NCBI RefSeq assembly: GCF_000378965.1
Contig: NZ_KB900536.1
Location: 1,003,583-1,067,582 of the forward strand
DNA from: Thioalkalivibrio thiocyanodenitrificans ARhD 1
GTDB lineage: Bacteria; Pseudomonadota; Gammaproteobacteria; Ectothiorhodospirales; Ectothiorhodospiraceae
DNA length: 64,000 nucleotides
Reading direction: 5' to 3'
Part shown: positions 1 through 8,386 of the stretch, in pieces
Layout: each line of letters opens with the position of its first letter
Position numbering within the stretch: position 1 is the first letter of the stretch
Position numbers and translations under genes: made by a program
The notes under the pieces: generated by a model
Databases searched by the model: none
What the model saw: only the letters and a program-made list of their open reading frames with translations
What the model was told of the DNA's origin: nothing

Positions 1-23
1 CGGGCAAGCGGGGGCGGCGCAGA

Positions 24-198
24 TCAGAACTGTTTGGAAAGCCCTGCCTGCCTCAATACGGCGTTTGCCGTGTGCCGAGAAATTACGCTCAGTGATGGGG
101 CTGTACCAAATCTCATGATCACCTTTTCCCTGGCGTACGAAGTTACATCCCGCATCACGCAAAACGCGTTTCAGGTCCGGGGTAAAGCTACCCCCCAT
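24..198 (-). pseudogene. hicA: HicA-type mRNA interferase toxin, frameshifted remnant
   Basis: Read leftward from the ATG at 198, the first 37 or so codons match the HicA/YcfA pattern (LKRVLRDAGCNFVRQGKGDHEIWYSP), including the catalytic His in the GKGDHEIW segment. After NFS the frame is lost. The conserved family C-terminus (HTANAVLRQAGLSKQF, then TGA at 26-24) is present in another frame. Compared with the usual family sequence, about 7-8 codons (a VDxxIKSR-like segment) are missing, and the missing length is not a multiple of three. In the start frame there is no stop before the window edge. The start codon overlaps the hicB stop by one base, as in an intact translationally coupled pair. 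The toxin is therefore probably inactive. A sequencing error alone would not explain the missing residues. Confidence 0.75.
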
Positions 199-440
199 CA
201 GCTCGCCAGGCGGACGCTATCGTGGCGCTCCGCAATGACTTCGAACGGCAGTTCATCGTTCTCTGTCTGCGGGGTAATGCCATTGGCTTCCAGTAGTTCG
301 GGGATGAGTACGCGCAGCTTTTCAGTGAGAGCTTCGATGGTATCCGCCTCGGTCACCAGGCCCGGCACATCATCGCTTTCTGCGGCCCAGACCTTTGCGT
401 CTGGATCCCACAAGGCATTGATGCGAATGACGGTAGCCAT
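198..440 (-). CDS. hicB: HicB-like antitoxin, DUF1902 family
   Basis: An 80-residue protein beginning MATVIRINALWDPDAKVWAAE, the compact beta-alpha-beta fold of the HicB/DUF1902 antitoxins that bind and neutralise HicA. The start at 440 has GAGG upstream; the longer reading back to 533 adds sequence unlike the family. It lies directly upstream of the broken hicA with a one-base stop/start overlap. Here the antitoxin comes first, an order seen in some hicBA loci. No separate DNA-binding domain is visible at the C-terminus, so autoregulation is uncertain. With its toxin broken, the gene is probably a relic or a guard against related toxins elsewhere. Confidence 0.75.
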   Translation of the reverse strand: MATVIRINALWDPDAKVWAAESDDVPGLVTEADTIEALTEKLRVLIPELLEANGITPQTENDELPFEVIAERHDSVRLAS

Positions 441-572
441 ACTGGAGCCTCGGGTTACCCGGTTACCGGAAAAATTATAGTCAACTATGAGGAGGGCATA
501 GCAGCAGTCTGCACCCCGATCGCTCCTCATCACCCGCCAATCCCCGCTGAACTATCTTAACCCATTGATTAT

Positions 573-649
573 TGGCGCCCCGATCAGGATTCGAACCTGA
601 GACCTTCCCCTTAGGAGGGGGACGCTCTATCCAGCTGAGCTATCGGGGC
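573..649 (-). tRNA. tRNA-Arg (anticodon CCT)
   Basis: The minus strand folds as a full cloverleaf. The acceptor stem is GCCCCGA paired with TCGGGGC, followed by discriminator G and an encoded CCA at 575-573. The D-arm begins GCTC. The anticodon loop is CTCCTAA, giving anticodon CCT, and the T-loop is TTCGAAT. It decodes AGG. The hicBA remnant lies just past its 3' end, a common place for mobile DNA, but no attachment-site duplication was seen. Confidence 0.97.
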
Positions 650-775
650 GGCGGGGAGAACGCAGCACAGGATACGGGATACGGGTTGCGGGAGGGAAGC
701 GCGGGCGCCGGCGCGTGCCGCCCGCCGCTTGCAGCGGGCACGCTTTTCCGACGTCCGACGCGGGGGAAGACGTGG

Positions 776-817
776 CTCGGGCCGGCATGCGGCAGGGATG
801 CCGCATGCCGGCCCGAG
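776..817 (-). terminator. Strong 19-bp hairpin after the DUF4382 lipoprotein gene
   Basis: A perfect 19-bp inverted repeat (776-794 against 799-817) with a GGGA loop starts 10 bases beyond the stop of the leftward gene at 827. No T-run follows, so it may end or protect the transcript without being a classical intrinsic terminator. Confidence 0.55.
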
Positions 818-826
818 AGGTTGCGC

Positions 827-2401
827 TCAGTCGCCCGAGCCCGGGGGACCGGCGTGTTCCGGCGGCCCCGCATGATCGGGCGGCCCGGCATGGGGCGGCG
901 GACCACCGCCCACGTCACTCACCACCTGATCATTCATGCCCAGGGTAATGGCCACGATACGGTGCGCCTCGAAGTAACTCTCGCCCTGCTCGCCCTGGGC
1001 GATGATGCGCACCCGGTCGAAGTCACCCAGGTCGGCGAGGGCACCATCGGACACCTGGCCCTGCCCGCTGATCACGAGCTGGCCGCCCTCCTCGAGCTGG
1101 ACCCAGTGAACTTCACCGTTCACGTCCACCTGCAGGGTGTCTTCGTTCTCCACGGCGATCAGTTCTCCCCTGATATTCGTGGGAGACGCGCCGAAAGCCT
1201 CGCCGTTACCGTCATCGTCATCGTCATCGTCACCTCGCAGAATCACCAGGGTCGCCGGGATCGGATTCGAGGGACCGCCGACAATGCCCATGAAGGTCAG
1301 GCCCTGCCCGTCCATGATGGCCTCGGCGCCCAACGGCTGACCCCGGTTGTCGACCACGGGGGTCTCCGGCGCCAGGGCCACCGTGCGTCCGTCGCGCAGC
1401 ACGAAGTGACCGTTCTCGTCCACGGGACCGCCGGCAGCGCCGCCACGCGTACCTACCGTCGGGCGAGTGCCCATGGTGATGCTCAGCACCTCCAGCACAC
1501 GGCGGCCATCCTCCGGATCCCGTTCAAGCAGACCCATGGCGATGAGGCGCGCGCCTTCCGTGAGGGCATCGGGACCAACCAGAGCGCCGGTAGTGTCGAA
1601 CACCGGGCTTTCATCGTTCAACGAGAGACGCACACAGGCCGTCTCGGACGCCGCTGTGGCGGGGCAGACCAGCACGCGGTCTTCCTCCGCCAGACGCACC
1701 AGGCCACTGACGCCCAGCAGCGGCGCGTCTTCCCCGGCGGTCTCCATCTCCTCGTTGTCGACGGCCTCCGGCAGCCCGTTCTCTTCACCGTTTCCGTTCT
1801 CGCCGTTGCCCTCATCCTCCTCGAAGACACGGACAAACACGACCGGACGGAAGATCAGGTTTCCGGTGCCGGTCTCCGTGATCAGCAGCGAATTCCGGGC
1901 GTCGAGATCAAGCTCCAGATAGAGCGTCTGATCCTCGGCCACGGTGAGCGGCTCCTTCGGCAAAAGGTCGATCTTGCCGCTCGGCAGCGTGGCGAACACG
2001 CTGCTCGGCGGTTCGGTGCCGTTATCGACGAGTTCGACCTGGGAGATGAACAGGCGAACCTTCTCGTAGTCGTCGATCGGTACCTCTTCCGCGACGACGA
2101 ACAGATCCGCGTAGTCGCGCAACTGCAGGATATCGATGGTCTCTTCGCCTTCGAACAGGACGACCTGTTCCGCATCGGAGGCGTCCTCGCGAGGCAGCAG
2201 CACGATGCCGGTGATGGTGACATGGATCTCGTCGTAGAGAAGGGTCGGCGCGTCGGTGAGCAGCACCGCCACGTTGCCGGTGGGACCGGTCGTGTCACTG
2301 CTGCCCGTGCCCGAGCCTCCGCCACAGGCACCGAGCAGCAGCGAGAGGCCCATGACCAGGGCCGCGGTGACGTATGTGAATCGGGATTTCGGGAAGTTCA
2401 T
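827..2401 (-). CDS. DUF4382/DUF5666-type lipoprotein with an acidic run and a proline-rich tail
   Basis: A 524-residue predicted lipoprotein. The start MNFPKSRF at 2401 is chosen because AGGGGG precedes it; an upstream ATG would add ten residues before the signal. The signal peptide ends in a lipobox (LLGAC, Cys about 26) followed by a glycine/serine linker. Residues about 40-190 (VAVLLTDAP...EIHVTITGIVLL) look like DUF4382. The rest contains several OB-like modules of the DUF5666 type (GELIAVENEDTLQVDVNG and similar). There is an acidic EEDEGNGENGNGEEN linker, a run of seven Asp encoded by a trinucleotide repeat near 1215-1237, and a C-terminal tail with four AGPP units. No enzymatic motif is visible. 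It is probably an exported, acidic, surface-anchored protein of unknown role, transcribed alone. Confidence 0.75.
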   Translation of the reverse strand: MNFPKSRFTYVTAALVMGLSLLLGACGGGSGTGSSDTTGPTGNVAVLLTDAPTLLYDEIHVTITGIVLLPREDASDAEQVVLFEGEETIDILQLRDYADLFVVAEEVPIDDYEKVRLFISQVELVDNGTEPPSSVFATLPSGKIDLLPKEPLTVAEDQTLYLELDLDARNSLLITETGTGNLIFRPVVFVRVFEEDEGNGENGNGEENGLPEAVDNEEMETAGEDAPLLGVSGLVRLAEEDRVLVCPATAASETACVRLSLNDESPVFDTTGALVGPDALTEGARLIAMGLLERDPEDGRRVLEVLSITMGTRPTVGTRGGAAGGPVDENGHFVLRDGRTVALAPETPVVDNRGQPLGAEAIMDGQGLTFMGIVGGPSNPIPATLVILRGDDDDDDDGNGEAFGASPTNIRGELIAVENEDTLQVDVNGEVHWVQLEEGGQLVISGQGQVSDGALADLGDFDRVRIIAQGEQGESYFEAHRIVAITLGMNDQVVSDVGGGPPPHAGPPDHAGPPEHAGPPGSGD

Positions 2402-2683
2402 GATTGCCCCCTGCACGATGGTTGTGTCCAAGCCGTTCCGGCAAGGCTCTCGGCTTTTTGCGCGACTCCGGGGTCCTTCCGGGGTCGCGATCGTCGGCCG
2501 TCAGGCTATCGGGCTCCCTGGGGTTCAACGTTGTCCGGCATCACATTCCCGGGCATCCGGCGATGGGTTCGGGGACGAATGGCACCCGGTACCCGACGGG
2601 CTGTACTCAGGTGTCCCGAAATGCCGGACTCATGGCATGATGGAATCGTTTCGGCATCCCGGGCGGCATGAGGAAGAGATGAG

Positions 2684-3097
2684 ATGAAGGTCACGGAACG
2701 CTTCGAGGTCGGGGATCCGCTGGGCCGGGAGGCACGGACCCTCCGGGCCGGCACCTACAACCGCGCGCAGTTGCTGCTGGCCCGAAGCGGCGAGCCGGCG
2801 CTCTTTGTGCCCATCCGCAGCATGCAGTACCTGGCCGTGATCGAGCCCCGGGAATTCGTCTTCGTGGACGGTTTCGGTTGCCGCACGGTGGAACTGCTGT
2901 GGCGCGGATTCCGGCCCGGAGAGCGTGAATCCCTGGACGACCCGGTACCCTTCGAGATGGTGTACTTCCGCCCGGACGCCCCGGACCTGATGCGCCGCCT
3001 GCACACCGAGTTCCCGCGCGCCCTCCAGCTTCTGGCCGAGCGCCGGGAAACGGCACCGACAGGCACTAATGTTGTGGATTTCAAAAGATGCCAATAG
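2684..3097 (+). CDS. Conserved hypothetical protein, 137 residues
   Basis: The protein begins MKVTERFEVGDPLGREARTL; the ATG at 2684 has GAAGAGATGAG upstream. It is soluble, with no signal peptide, membrane segment or metal motif. The middle (FVPIRSMQYLAVIEPREFVFVDG) looks like a beta-rich domain and the C-terminal third is helical (APDLMRRLHTEFPRALQLLAER). I do not recognise the family. It diverges from the lipoprotein gene. Its last codons and TAG stop run into a family A heptamer element, so the final residues (KRCQ) are partly specified by the repeat. Confidence 0.7.
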   Translation: MKVTERFEVGDPLGREARTLRAGTYNRAQLLLARSGEPALFVPIRSMQYLAVIEPREFVFVDGFGCRTVELLWRGFRPGERESLDDPVPFEMVYFRPDAPDLMRRLHTEFPRALQLLAERRETAPTGTNVVDFKRCQ

Positions 3098-3174
3098 TCA
3101 GTTGTCAGTTGTCAGTTGTCAGTTGTCGGTTCTGCCTTTAACCACGGACAACGGACAACTGACTATTGGCATCT
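3089..3174. repeat. Heptamer element, family A (GTCAGTT)
   Basis: The left arm carries four tandem GTCAGTT-like units and the right arm the reverse complement (GACAACTGACTATTGGCATC). The outer 20 or so bases pair perfectly. It lies between two convergent genes: the TAG stop of the gene ending at 3097 is inside the left arm, and the stop of tctB at 3176 is two bases past the right arm. It could act as a two-way transcript end. Confidence 0.9.
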
Positions 3175-3175
3175 C

Positions 3176-3631
3176 TTAATCAAACGGGACTTTCAGGGCG
3201 AAGGCGAAGATGACGTAGCCGATGGTGGCGACGCTGACCGAGATGACCAGGAACCCGGTGAGCGCACGCAGGGTCCAGGGCTCGAAACGGGCGAGCAGGC
3301 CCGCGCAGATGAAACCCACCACGCTGGCGGGATAGAAGCCGATGCTGGCGATCAGCACGACCCACAGGGCCCCCACGCCCACCAGCGCCAGGGGACGCCA
3401 GAGGGACTGGATCGGCGTGACCGGGGTGGGCGGCAGACCGGCAATCACCCGCGCGATCAGGGCCACGCCGACGACGATCATGACGATGGCCACGGTGCGC
3501 GGGAAGATGGAACCGAACCGGGTGTAGTGTTCGGTCACCCAGAGCACGTAACCGGCCAGACCGATGCAGAACGCCGCCGCCGCGAGGCCCGACCAGTCGC
3601 GTCCGGCGTGCTTTTCGGTATCACTCTTCAT
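3176..3631 (-). CDS. tctB: Tripartite tricarboxylate transporter small membrane subunit, TctB family
   Basis: A 151-residue integral membrane protein with about four hydrophobic segments (LAAAAFCIGLAGYVLWV, TVAIVMIVVGVALIA, LALVGVGALWVVLIASIG, FLVISVSVATIGYVIFAFAL), the size and layout of TctB. It assists the large TctA channel in secondary uptake of a carboxylate delivered by TctC. It overlaps the end of tctA by 11 bases and is last in the leftward gntR-tctC-tctA-tctB unit. The substrate cannot be read from the sequence. Confidence 0.85.
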   Translation of the reverse strand: MKSDTEKHAGRDWSGLAAAAFCIGLAGYVLWVTEHYTRFGSIFPRTVAIVMIVVGVALIARVIAGLPPTPVTPIQSLWRPLALVGVGALWVVLIASIGFYPASVVGFICAGLLARFEPWTLRALTGFLVISVSVATIGYVIFAFALKVPFD

Positions 3632-5126
3632 TGGTGGGCAGCAGCTTTGACTTGAAGCGTTTCATGATCAGCGGATACAGCAGGCCCAGCAGGATGAGGC
3701 CGATGATCACCAGCGAAATGGGTCGTGCGAAGTAGATGCCGAACAGGTTGTCCGAAGCACTGCCGATGAGCCAGGACTGCACGAAACCCTGCTCCGCGAT
3801 TGCCCCGAGCACCACCCCCAGGACGATGGGCGCCGGGGCGAATCCGGCCCGGCTCAGCACCCAGGCGACCACGCCAAGCGCCATCATGATGACCACATCG
3901 GCATAGCTGCTGTGAATGGCGTAGGTGCCCAGCACGGTCATCAGCAGGATGCCCGGCACCAGCAGCGTCTTGGGGATGGCCACGAATGCGCGGAAGGCGT
4001 AGCGCCCGATCAGCAGGCCGATCGGCAACATGATCACGGTGGCGATCATCAGGCCGAAGATGAAGGTGTAGACCACGTCTCCGTGTTCGGTGAACAGGTT
4101 GGGCCCGATGCGGATGCCGTGCACCAGCAGCGCGCCCAGGATGATCGCATCCGGCGGCGTGCCGGGGATGCCCAGCACCAGGGTGGGGATGAAGCCGCCC
4201 CCCACCGTACCGTTGTTGGCGGACTCCGAGGCGATGATGCCGCCGGGAGCGCCCTTGCCGAATTCTTCCGGATTCCGGGCGCTGCGCCGTGCCTCGGAAT
4301 AGGCGATCAGGGATGCCACGGACCCGCCGGCGGCGGGCAGCGCGCCGACCAGGGTGCCGATGGCGGAACTCTTGAGCAGGTTGACCTTTTCCCGCCATGC
4401 GTGACGGAAGGCCTCGCCAAGGCGCAGACCCTTATTCTCCCCCGCGTTGACCTCCATGTGCGGGTCCGGCGAGGACACCAGGTCCAGGATCACCGGGATG
4501 CAGAAGATGCCGATCAGCGCGACGATGATGTCCACGCCGCCCACCAGGGCCGGCTGATTGAAGGTGAAGCGCATGTCGCCGCCCACCACGGCGGAGCCCG
4601 TGAACGAGATCAGCAGACCCAGGCAGGCCCCGAGCAGGCCCTTGAGCAGGGTGCCCTTGGAGAGTGATGCCACCAGGGTCAGACCGAGCACCGCCAGCCA
4701 GAAGTACTCCGGCGGACCGAAGGCCAGTGCGATCTTCGCCAGCTGCGGGGCGAGCAGCAACAGGGCCACCACGCTCAGGAAGCCGCCGGTCACCGAGGCC
4801 AGGGTGGCGAGACTCAGGGCCATCTGCCCGTCGCCGCGCCTTGCCATGGGATAACCGTCGAAGGTGGTGGCAATCGATGAAGGTGTGCCTGGCGTATTGG
4901 CCAGGATGGCGGCGTAGCAGCCGCCGTAGATGGCGCCCATGTAGATGGCCGCCAGGGTGATCAGGGCCGAATCGGCCGGCATGGTGAAGGTCAGCGGGAC
5001 CAGCACCGCCACCGCCATGGTGGCGGTGAGCCCCGGCATGCCGCCGATGGCCACCCCCGCGATGACCCCGCCCACCGCCAGCATGAGGTTCAAGGGCGTG
5101 AGCGCCTGAAACAGGTACTCGAACAT
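3621..5126 (-). CDS. tctA: Tripartite tricarboxylate transporter large permease, TctA family
   Basis: A 501-residue permease of typical TctA length with about 11-12 membrane segments. It has the paired TctA signatures: GVIAGVAIGGMPGLTATMAVA near the N-terminus, and LPAAGGSVASLIAY plus GAPGGIIASESANNGTVGG in the middle. It forms the transport path for a dicarboxylate or related acid brought by TctC, driven by an ion gradient. It follows tctC by 59 bases and overlaps tctB. A second, distinct TctABC set lies at 53.9-56.9 kb; this one belongs with the GntR regulator and the enolase-superfamily enzyme. Confidence 0.92.
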   Translation of the reverse strand: MFEYLFQALTPLNLMLAVGGVIAGVAIGGMPGLTATMAVAVLVPLTFTMPADSALITLAAIYMGAIYGGCYAAILANTPGTPSSIATTFDGYPMARRGDGQMALSLATLASVTGGFLSVVALLLLAPQLAKIALAFGPPEYFWLAVLGLTLVASLSKGTLLKGLLGACLGLLISFTGSAVVGGDMRFTFNQPALVGGVDIIVALIGIFCIPVILDLVSSPDPHMEVNAGENKGLRLGEAFRHAWREKVNLLKSSAIGTLVGALPAAGGSVASLIAYSEARRSARNPEEFGKGAPGGIIASESANNGTVGGGFIPTLVLGIPGTPPDAIILGALLVHGIRIGPNLFTEHGDVVYTFIFGLMIATVIMLPIGLLIGRYAFRAFVAIPKTLLVPGILLMTVLGTYAIHSSYADVVIMMALGVVAWVLSRAGFAPAPIVLGVVLGAIAEQGFVQSWLIGSASDNLFGIYFARPISLVIIGLILLGLLYPLIMKRFKSKLLPTNEE

Positions 5127-5185
5127 GGATCAGTTCCGTTGCATCAGCCGGTACTTGTGCAGGGTCTGCGCGGGGGTGACCCGTG

Positions 5186-6148
5186 TCAGCGGATCATGCC
5201 CAGCAGGCGCGCCACCTCCTGGTAGTTCTCGGAGAGCTGACGGCTGTATTCGGCCATCTCCGAGTAGGGGATGTCCAGCAACACGTAGCCCGCGTCCTCC
5301 ATGCGCTTGCGCAGGTCGGGATCCTGGTTCACCTTGGCGAATACGTCCGACATCTGGTGGCGCATCTCCTCGGACACACCGTTGGGCACGGCCACGCCGC
5401 GGCGGGCACCACCGGTGAAGTCGATGCCCTTTTCCTTGAAGGTGGGCACATCCGGGAACAGGGGATGACGTTCTTCCGTGGCCACGCCCAGCAGGCGCAC
5501 CTGGTCACCCTGCTGCACACCTGCCGTGGTAAACGCCCACTGGGCCTGAACCTGGCGGCCAAGCAGCGCGGCCGAGGCAGCGGCGGTACCGGTAAAGGGC
5601 ACGTACGTGGTCTGGATGCCCGCGAAGTGGTCGAAGCTCTCCTTGGCCACGTGGGGCGCGGAGTTGGTGCCGGTGCCGGCCACGGTGATGGTGCCCGGGG
5701 CAGCCTTGGCGCGTGCGATGTAGTCGTCCAGATCCTTGATCGGGCTGTCATGGGGCACGATCAGGGCATAGGGGGTGAGCTGGAAGATGTAGACCACGTT
5801 CACGTCTTCGGTCTTGTAGCCCACGTTGCCCGCCAGGGGCTGCAGGAAGATGTGCGGTGTGTTGATGCCCATGATGGCGGAGCCATCGCTGGTGATGCGG
5901 TTGAGCTGGGCCCAGCCCGCCGCGCCGCCGGCACCCACCCGGTACTGGTAGATGAAACCGTGCCCGGTCACTTTCTTGAACGTGGACTCCTGCATGCGTG
6001 CCGTGATGTCCGACTCGCCGCCCGGATTGAAGTTGATGATGTAGGTGACGTCTCCCGTGGGCCACTCGGCGGAAGCCGTCGCGGCAAAACCCAGGGACAG
6101 TGCCGCCACACAGGCGACGGCAAGACTCGATAAACGTGAGAGTTTCAT
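5186..6148 (-). CDS. tctC: Tripartite tricarboxylate transporter periplasmic binding protein, TctC/Bug family
   Basis: A 320-residue protein with a cleavable signal peptide (LSSLAVACVAALSLGFAATASA, cleaved before EWPTGDV). It then shows the TctC fold: a VTYIINFNPGGESDITARM ligand-loop segment, a GAGGAAGWAQ motif near residue 80 and a C-terminal DIPYSEMAEYSRQLSENY. It would capture the substrate in the periplasm. Its ATG at 6148 overlaps the gntR stop (ATGA), so the two are translationally coupled. The Bug family binds diverse carboxylates and nothing here fixes the ligand. Confidence 0.9.
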   Translation of the reverse strand: MKLSRLSSLAVACVAALSLGFAATASAEWPTGDVTYIINFNPGGESDITARMQESTFKKVTGHGFIYQYRVGAGGAAGWAQLNRITSDGSAIMGINTPHIFLQPLAGNVGYKTEDVNVVYIFQLTPYALIVPHDSPIKDLDDYIARAKAAPGTITVAGTGTNSAPHVAKESFDHFAGIQTTYVPFTGTAAASAALLGRQVQAQWAFTTAGVQQGDQVRLLGVATEERHPLFPDVPTFKEKGIDFTGGARRGVAVPNGVSEEMRHQMSDVFAKVNQDPDLRKRMEDAGYVLLDIPYSEMAEYSRQLSENYQEVARLLGMIR

Positions 6149-6972
6149 GATCCCGCTCCTCCAATGGTGTCTTTTTTGCTACCCAGTAGTTGTATATCCA
6201 GTCTGACGAAATCGCCGCGATAGACGATCTCCGCCACGTAGATCACCCGATCCGAGCGATCGGTGATGACCCGGCGAACCTCCGCCACCGGTCCACCCAC
6301 GTCCATGTCCAGCAACCGCGCCGTCTCCATGTCGGCCCGCCCCACCGTCAGGGTCTGATGGGCGGAGCCGAACGCCACCTGCTCCATGCCGTTCAGGGTC
6401 TCCAGGACGAGGCGCTCCCTGAACCGTTCCGGAGCCAGCGCGTAGATATCGCTGGCGAGAAACAGATCGATCTCGCAGTAGGGCCGCCCGTCGCGCGTGT
6501 GAATGCGGTGGATGCGCTGATAACACGCAGCGGGTGTACCGTCCTCCGGCCGCAGCGGGTCCGGGTGCGCCACCTCCATGGTTTCGATCAGGCGCATCCG
6601 TGTGCCGTCGATCATGCGCAACAGGCTCGACCACTCGGTCCCCACGGGCAGCCAGCGATCATTGCTGGGCCGACGGGTCACGAAGGTCCCCTTGCCCTGG
6701 CGTCTCCAGATCAGCCCCTCCTGCTCCAGCAGCCCGATGGCCTGGCGCACGGTCACCCGCGCCACGCCGAAGCGTTCCGCCAGGTCCTCAAGACTCGGAA
6801 TGCGCTCTCCGGGTGCCCACTCCCCGGCGCTGATCCGCTGCCGCAGGTCGGACGCCACCTGGTCGTACAGGGGCAGGCGGCTGTGCGCGTAGGCACTCGC
6901 CGGCCCTGTGACGGCCCCTGGATCCGGTCTGTTCTCGATCATCCTGGCCCCATGCGGCAGATGTCCGTTCAA
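6145..6972 (-). CDS. GntR-family transcriptional regulator with a UTRA (HutC-type) ligand domain
   Basis: A 275-residue regulator. The N-terminal winged helix (about residues 32-100) contains PLYDQVASDLRQRI, GERIPSLEDLAERFGVARVTVRQAI and GLIWRRQGKGTFV. Residues about 115-265 form a UTRA domain for a small effector. The start may instead be Met11. It is first in the leftward transporter operon, so it is transcribed with the genes it probably controls, and it faces the enolase-superfamily gene across 110 bases. A perfect palindrome in that gap (6991-7004) is the likely operator. Confidence 0.88.
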   Translation of the reverse strand: MNGHLPHGARMIENRPDPGAVTGPASAYAHSRLPLYDQVASDLRQRISAGEWAPGERIPSLEDLAERFGVARVTVRQAIGLLEQEGLIWRRQGKGTFVTRRPSNDRWLPVGTEWSSLLRMIDGTRMRLIETMEVAHPDPLRPEDGTPAACYQRIHRIHTRDGRPYCEIDLFLASDIYALAPERFRERLVLETLNGMEQVAFGSAHQTLTVGRADMETARLLDMDVGGPVAEVRRVITDRSDRVIYVAEIVYRGDFVRLDIQLLGSKKDTIGGAGS

Positions 6973-6990
6973 CGATGAAAGATATGGTCG

Positions 6991-7004
6991 TACTATTTAT
7001 AGTA
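6991..7004. promoter_or_regulatory. Putative GntR operator, TACTAT-TT-ATAGTA
   Basis: A perfect inverted repeat with a two-base centre sits 19 bases upstream of the gntR start and about 80 bases upstream of the divergent enolase-superfamily gene. Its position suits simultaneous control of both transcripts. The match to any particular GntR subfamily consensus was not tested. Confidence 0.5.
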
Positions 7005-7082
7005 TCTTTACCGAAGGACAGGCTACCATTGAATGACCGCCGACGCCAAGACATCGGCCAACACGACTCCGAGGGGAAACCC

Positions 7083-8309
7083 GTGCCCATGCACCGCGAC
7101 GAAGTTCTGACCCCGAGCGATCCGCCGCTGGACCCGGACGCCGCCCTGCCCGGCACGGCTGCCGTATCCGTCCGCCGGGTGGAGACCTTCGTCTTCCGCG
7201 CTCCCATCGACACCCCCGTGGTGACCTCGTTCGGCGAAATGCACAGCCGGCCCGCGGTGCTGGTACGGGTGGAAGACGCCGACGGCGTTTGGGGCTGGGG
7301 CGAGGTCTGGTGCAACTTCCCCGCCTGCGGCGCCGAACACCGGGCGCGGCTCCTGGACACGGTGCTGGCGCCCCTTCTGCTGGACACGCGCTTTTCGGGC
7401 GTACCGGAGGCCACCCGCGCGCTGGAGGCCGCCCTTCGGATCCTGGCGGTCCAGACCGGGGAATGGGGTCCGCTGGCCCAGGTGCTGGCAGGCGTGGACA
7501 TCGCCCTCTGGGATCTGGCGGCCCGCCGCGCCGGGCAACCGCTGGCACGGCTGCTCGGCGGCACGAGCGCCATGAGGCAGGTCCCCGCCTATGCCAGCGG
7601 CATCAACCCCGGGGACGTGCCGCGGATCCTTGCAGGCAGCCGGGCGGCGGGTTATCGGGCATTCAAGATCAAGGTAGGTTTTGGCCATGAGGCCGATCTG
7701 GCGGCACTGGACCGTGCCCGGACCTGCCTCGCCCCGGGCGAGCGGCTCATGCTGGATGCGAACCAGGCCTGGTCCGTGGACGAGGCCTTGCGGATGGCGG
7801 AAGCGCTCGCCGCGTTCGGGCCCGAATGGCTCGAGGAGCCCCTGGGTGCGCATCAACCCCTGGATGAATGGCGCCGTCTCGCCGGGTCCTCCCCGGTGCC
7901 CTTGGCCGGCGGGGAAAACCTGCGCGGCACGGCCGCCTTCAAACGTGCCATCGAGGCCGGCGTGATGCAGGTGGTGCAGCCCGACATCTGCAAGTGGGGC
8001 GGGTTCACGGGCTGCCTGCCCGTGGCACGCGCCGCGCTCGCCACCGGCCGGCGCTACTGCCCCCATTTCCTGGGTGCCGGCATCGGCCTGATGGCATCGG
8101 CCCACCTGCTGGCCGCGGCAGGCGGTGACGGTCTGCTGGAAGTGGACGCCAACCCCAATCCGCTGCGCGAAGTGCTGGGCACCCCCTTCCCGCCCCTGGA
8201 CAGCGAGGGCCGCCTCCCCCTGCCCGCGACGCCCGGACTGGGTGTGGAGCCCGACCTGAACGCCGCCCGCCCCTGGCAGGTGATGCATCTGGAAGGCGGT
8301 GAGTTGTGA
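7083..8309 (+). CDS. Mandelate racemase/muconate-lactonizing enzyme family protein (enolase superfamily)
   Basis: About 408 residues. I prefer the GTG at 7083 (GAGGGG six bases upstream) or the ATG at 7089; an ATG at 6975 is open but would put the operator palindrome inside the gene. The N-terminal capping domain (VRRVETFVFRAPIDTPVVTSFG) is followed by the barrel, with the KxK-type acid/base motif (AFKIKVGFG) and the three metal-ligand strands: D in MLDANQAW, E in WLEEPLG and E in LAGGENL. It would abstract a proton alpha to a carboxylate (racemisation, dehydration or cycloisomerisation). Divergence from a carboxylate transporter suggests that it acts on the imported acid, identity unknown. 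The stop is inside a family A repeat. Confidence 0.85.
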   Translation: MPMHRDEVLTPSDPPLDPDAALPGTAAVSVRRVETFVFRAPIDTPVVTSFGEMHSRPAVLVRVEDADGVWGWGEVWCNFPACGAEHRARLLDTVLAPLLLDTRFSGVPEATRALEAALRILAVQTGEWGPLAQVLAGVDIALWDLAARRAGQPLARLLGGTSAMRQVPAYASGINPGDVPRILAGSRAAGYRAFKIKVGFGHEADLAALDRARTCLAPGERLMLDANQAWSVDEALRMAEALAAFGPEWLEEPLGAHQPLDEWRRLAGSSPVPLAGGENLRGTAAFKRAIEAGVMQVVQPDICKWGGFTGCLPVARAALATGRRYCPHFLGAGIGLMASAHLLAAAGGDGLLEVDANPNPLREVLGTPFPPLDSEGRLPLPATPGLGVEPDLNAARPWQVMHLEGGEL

Positions 8310-8386
8310 GTTTGTCCGTAGTCAGTTGTCAGTTCTGCCTTTAACAACGGACAACGGACAACGGACAACTGACAACGGACAAACTC
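8308..8386. repeat. Heptamer element, family A
   Basis: Left arm with TTTGTCCGTAGTCAGTTGTC and right arm with the reverse complement, including three CAACGGA units and CAACTGA. The outer GAGTTTGTCC / GGACAAACTC arms pair exactly. It occupies the whole gap between two convergent genes, and both stop codons fall at its edges (8307-8309 and 8385-8387). Confidence 0.9.

Noticed and set aside
573-649. Integration site of a genomic island at tRNA-Arg
   Set aside because: No duplicated tRNA 3' end and no phage-type integrase in the window; the tyrosine recombinase at 27.0 kb looks like housekeeping XerD.
572-2671. Long rightward open frame of 699 codons
   Set aside because: It is antisense to the DUF4382 lipoprotein gene, whose signal peptide, lipobox and modules are clear. 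The frame is GC-driven and shows no family pattern.
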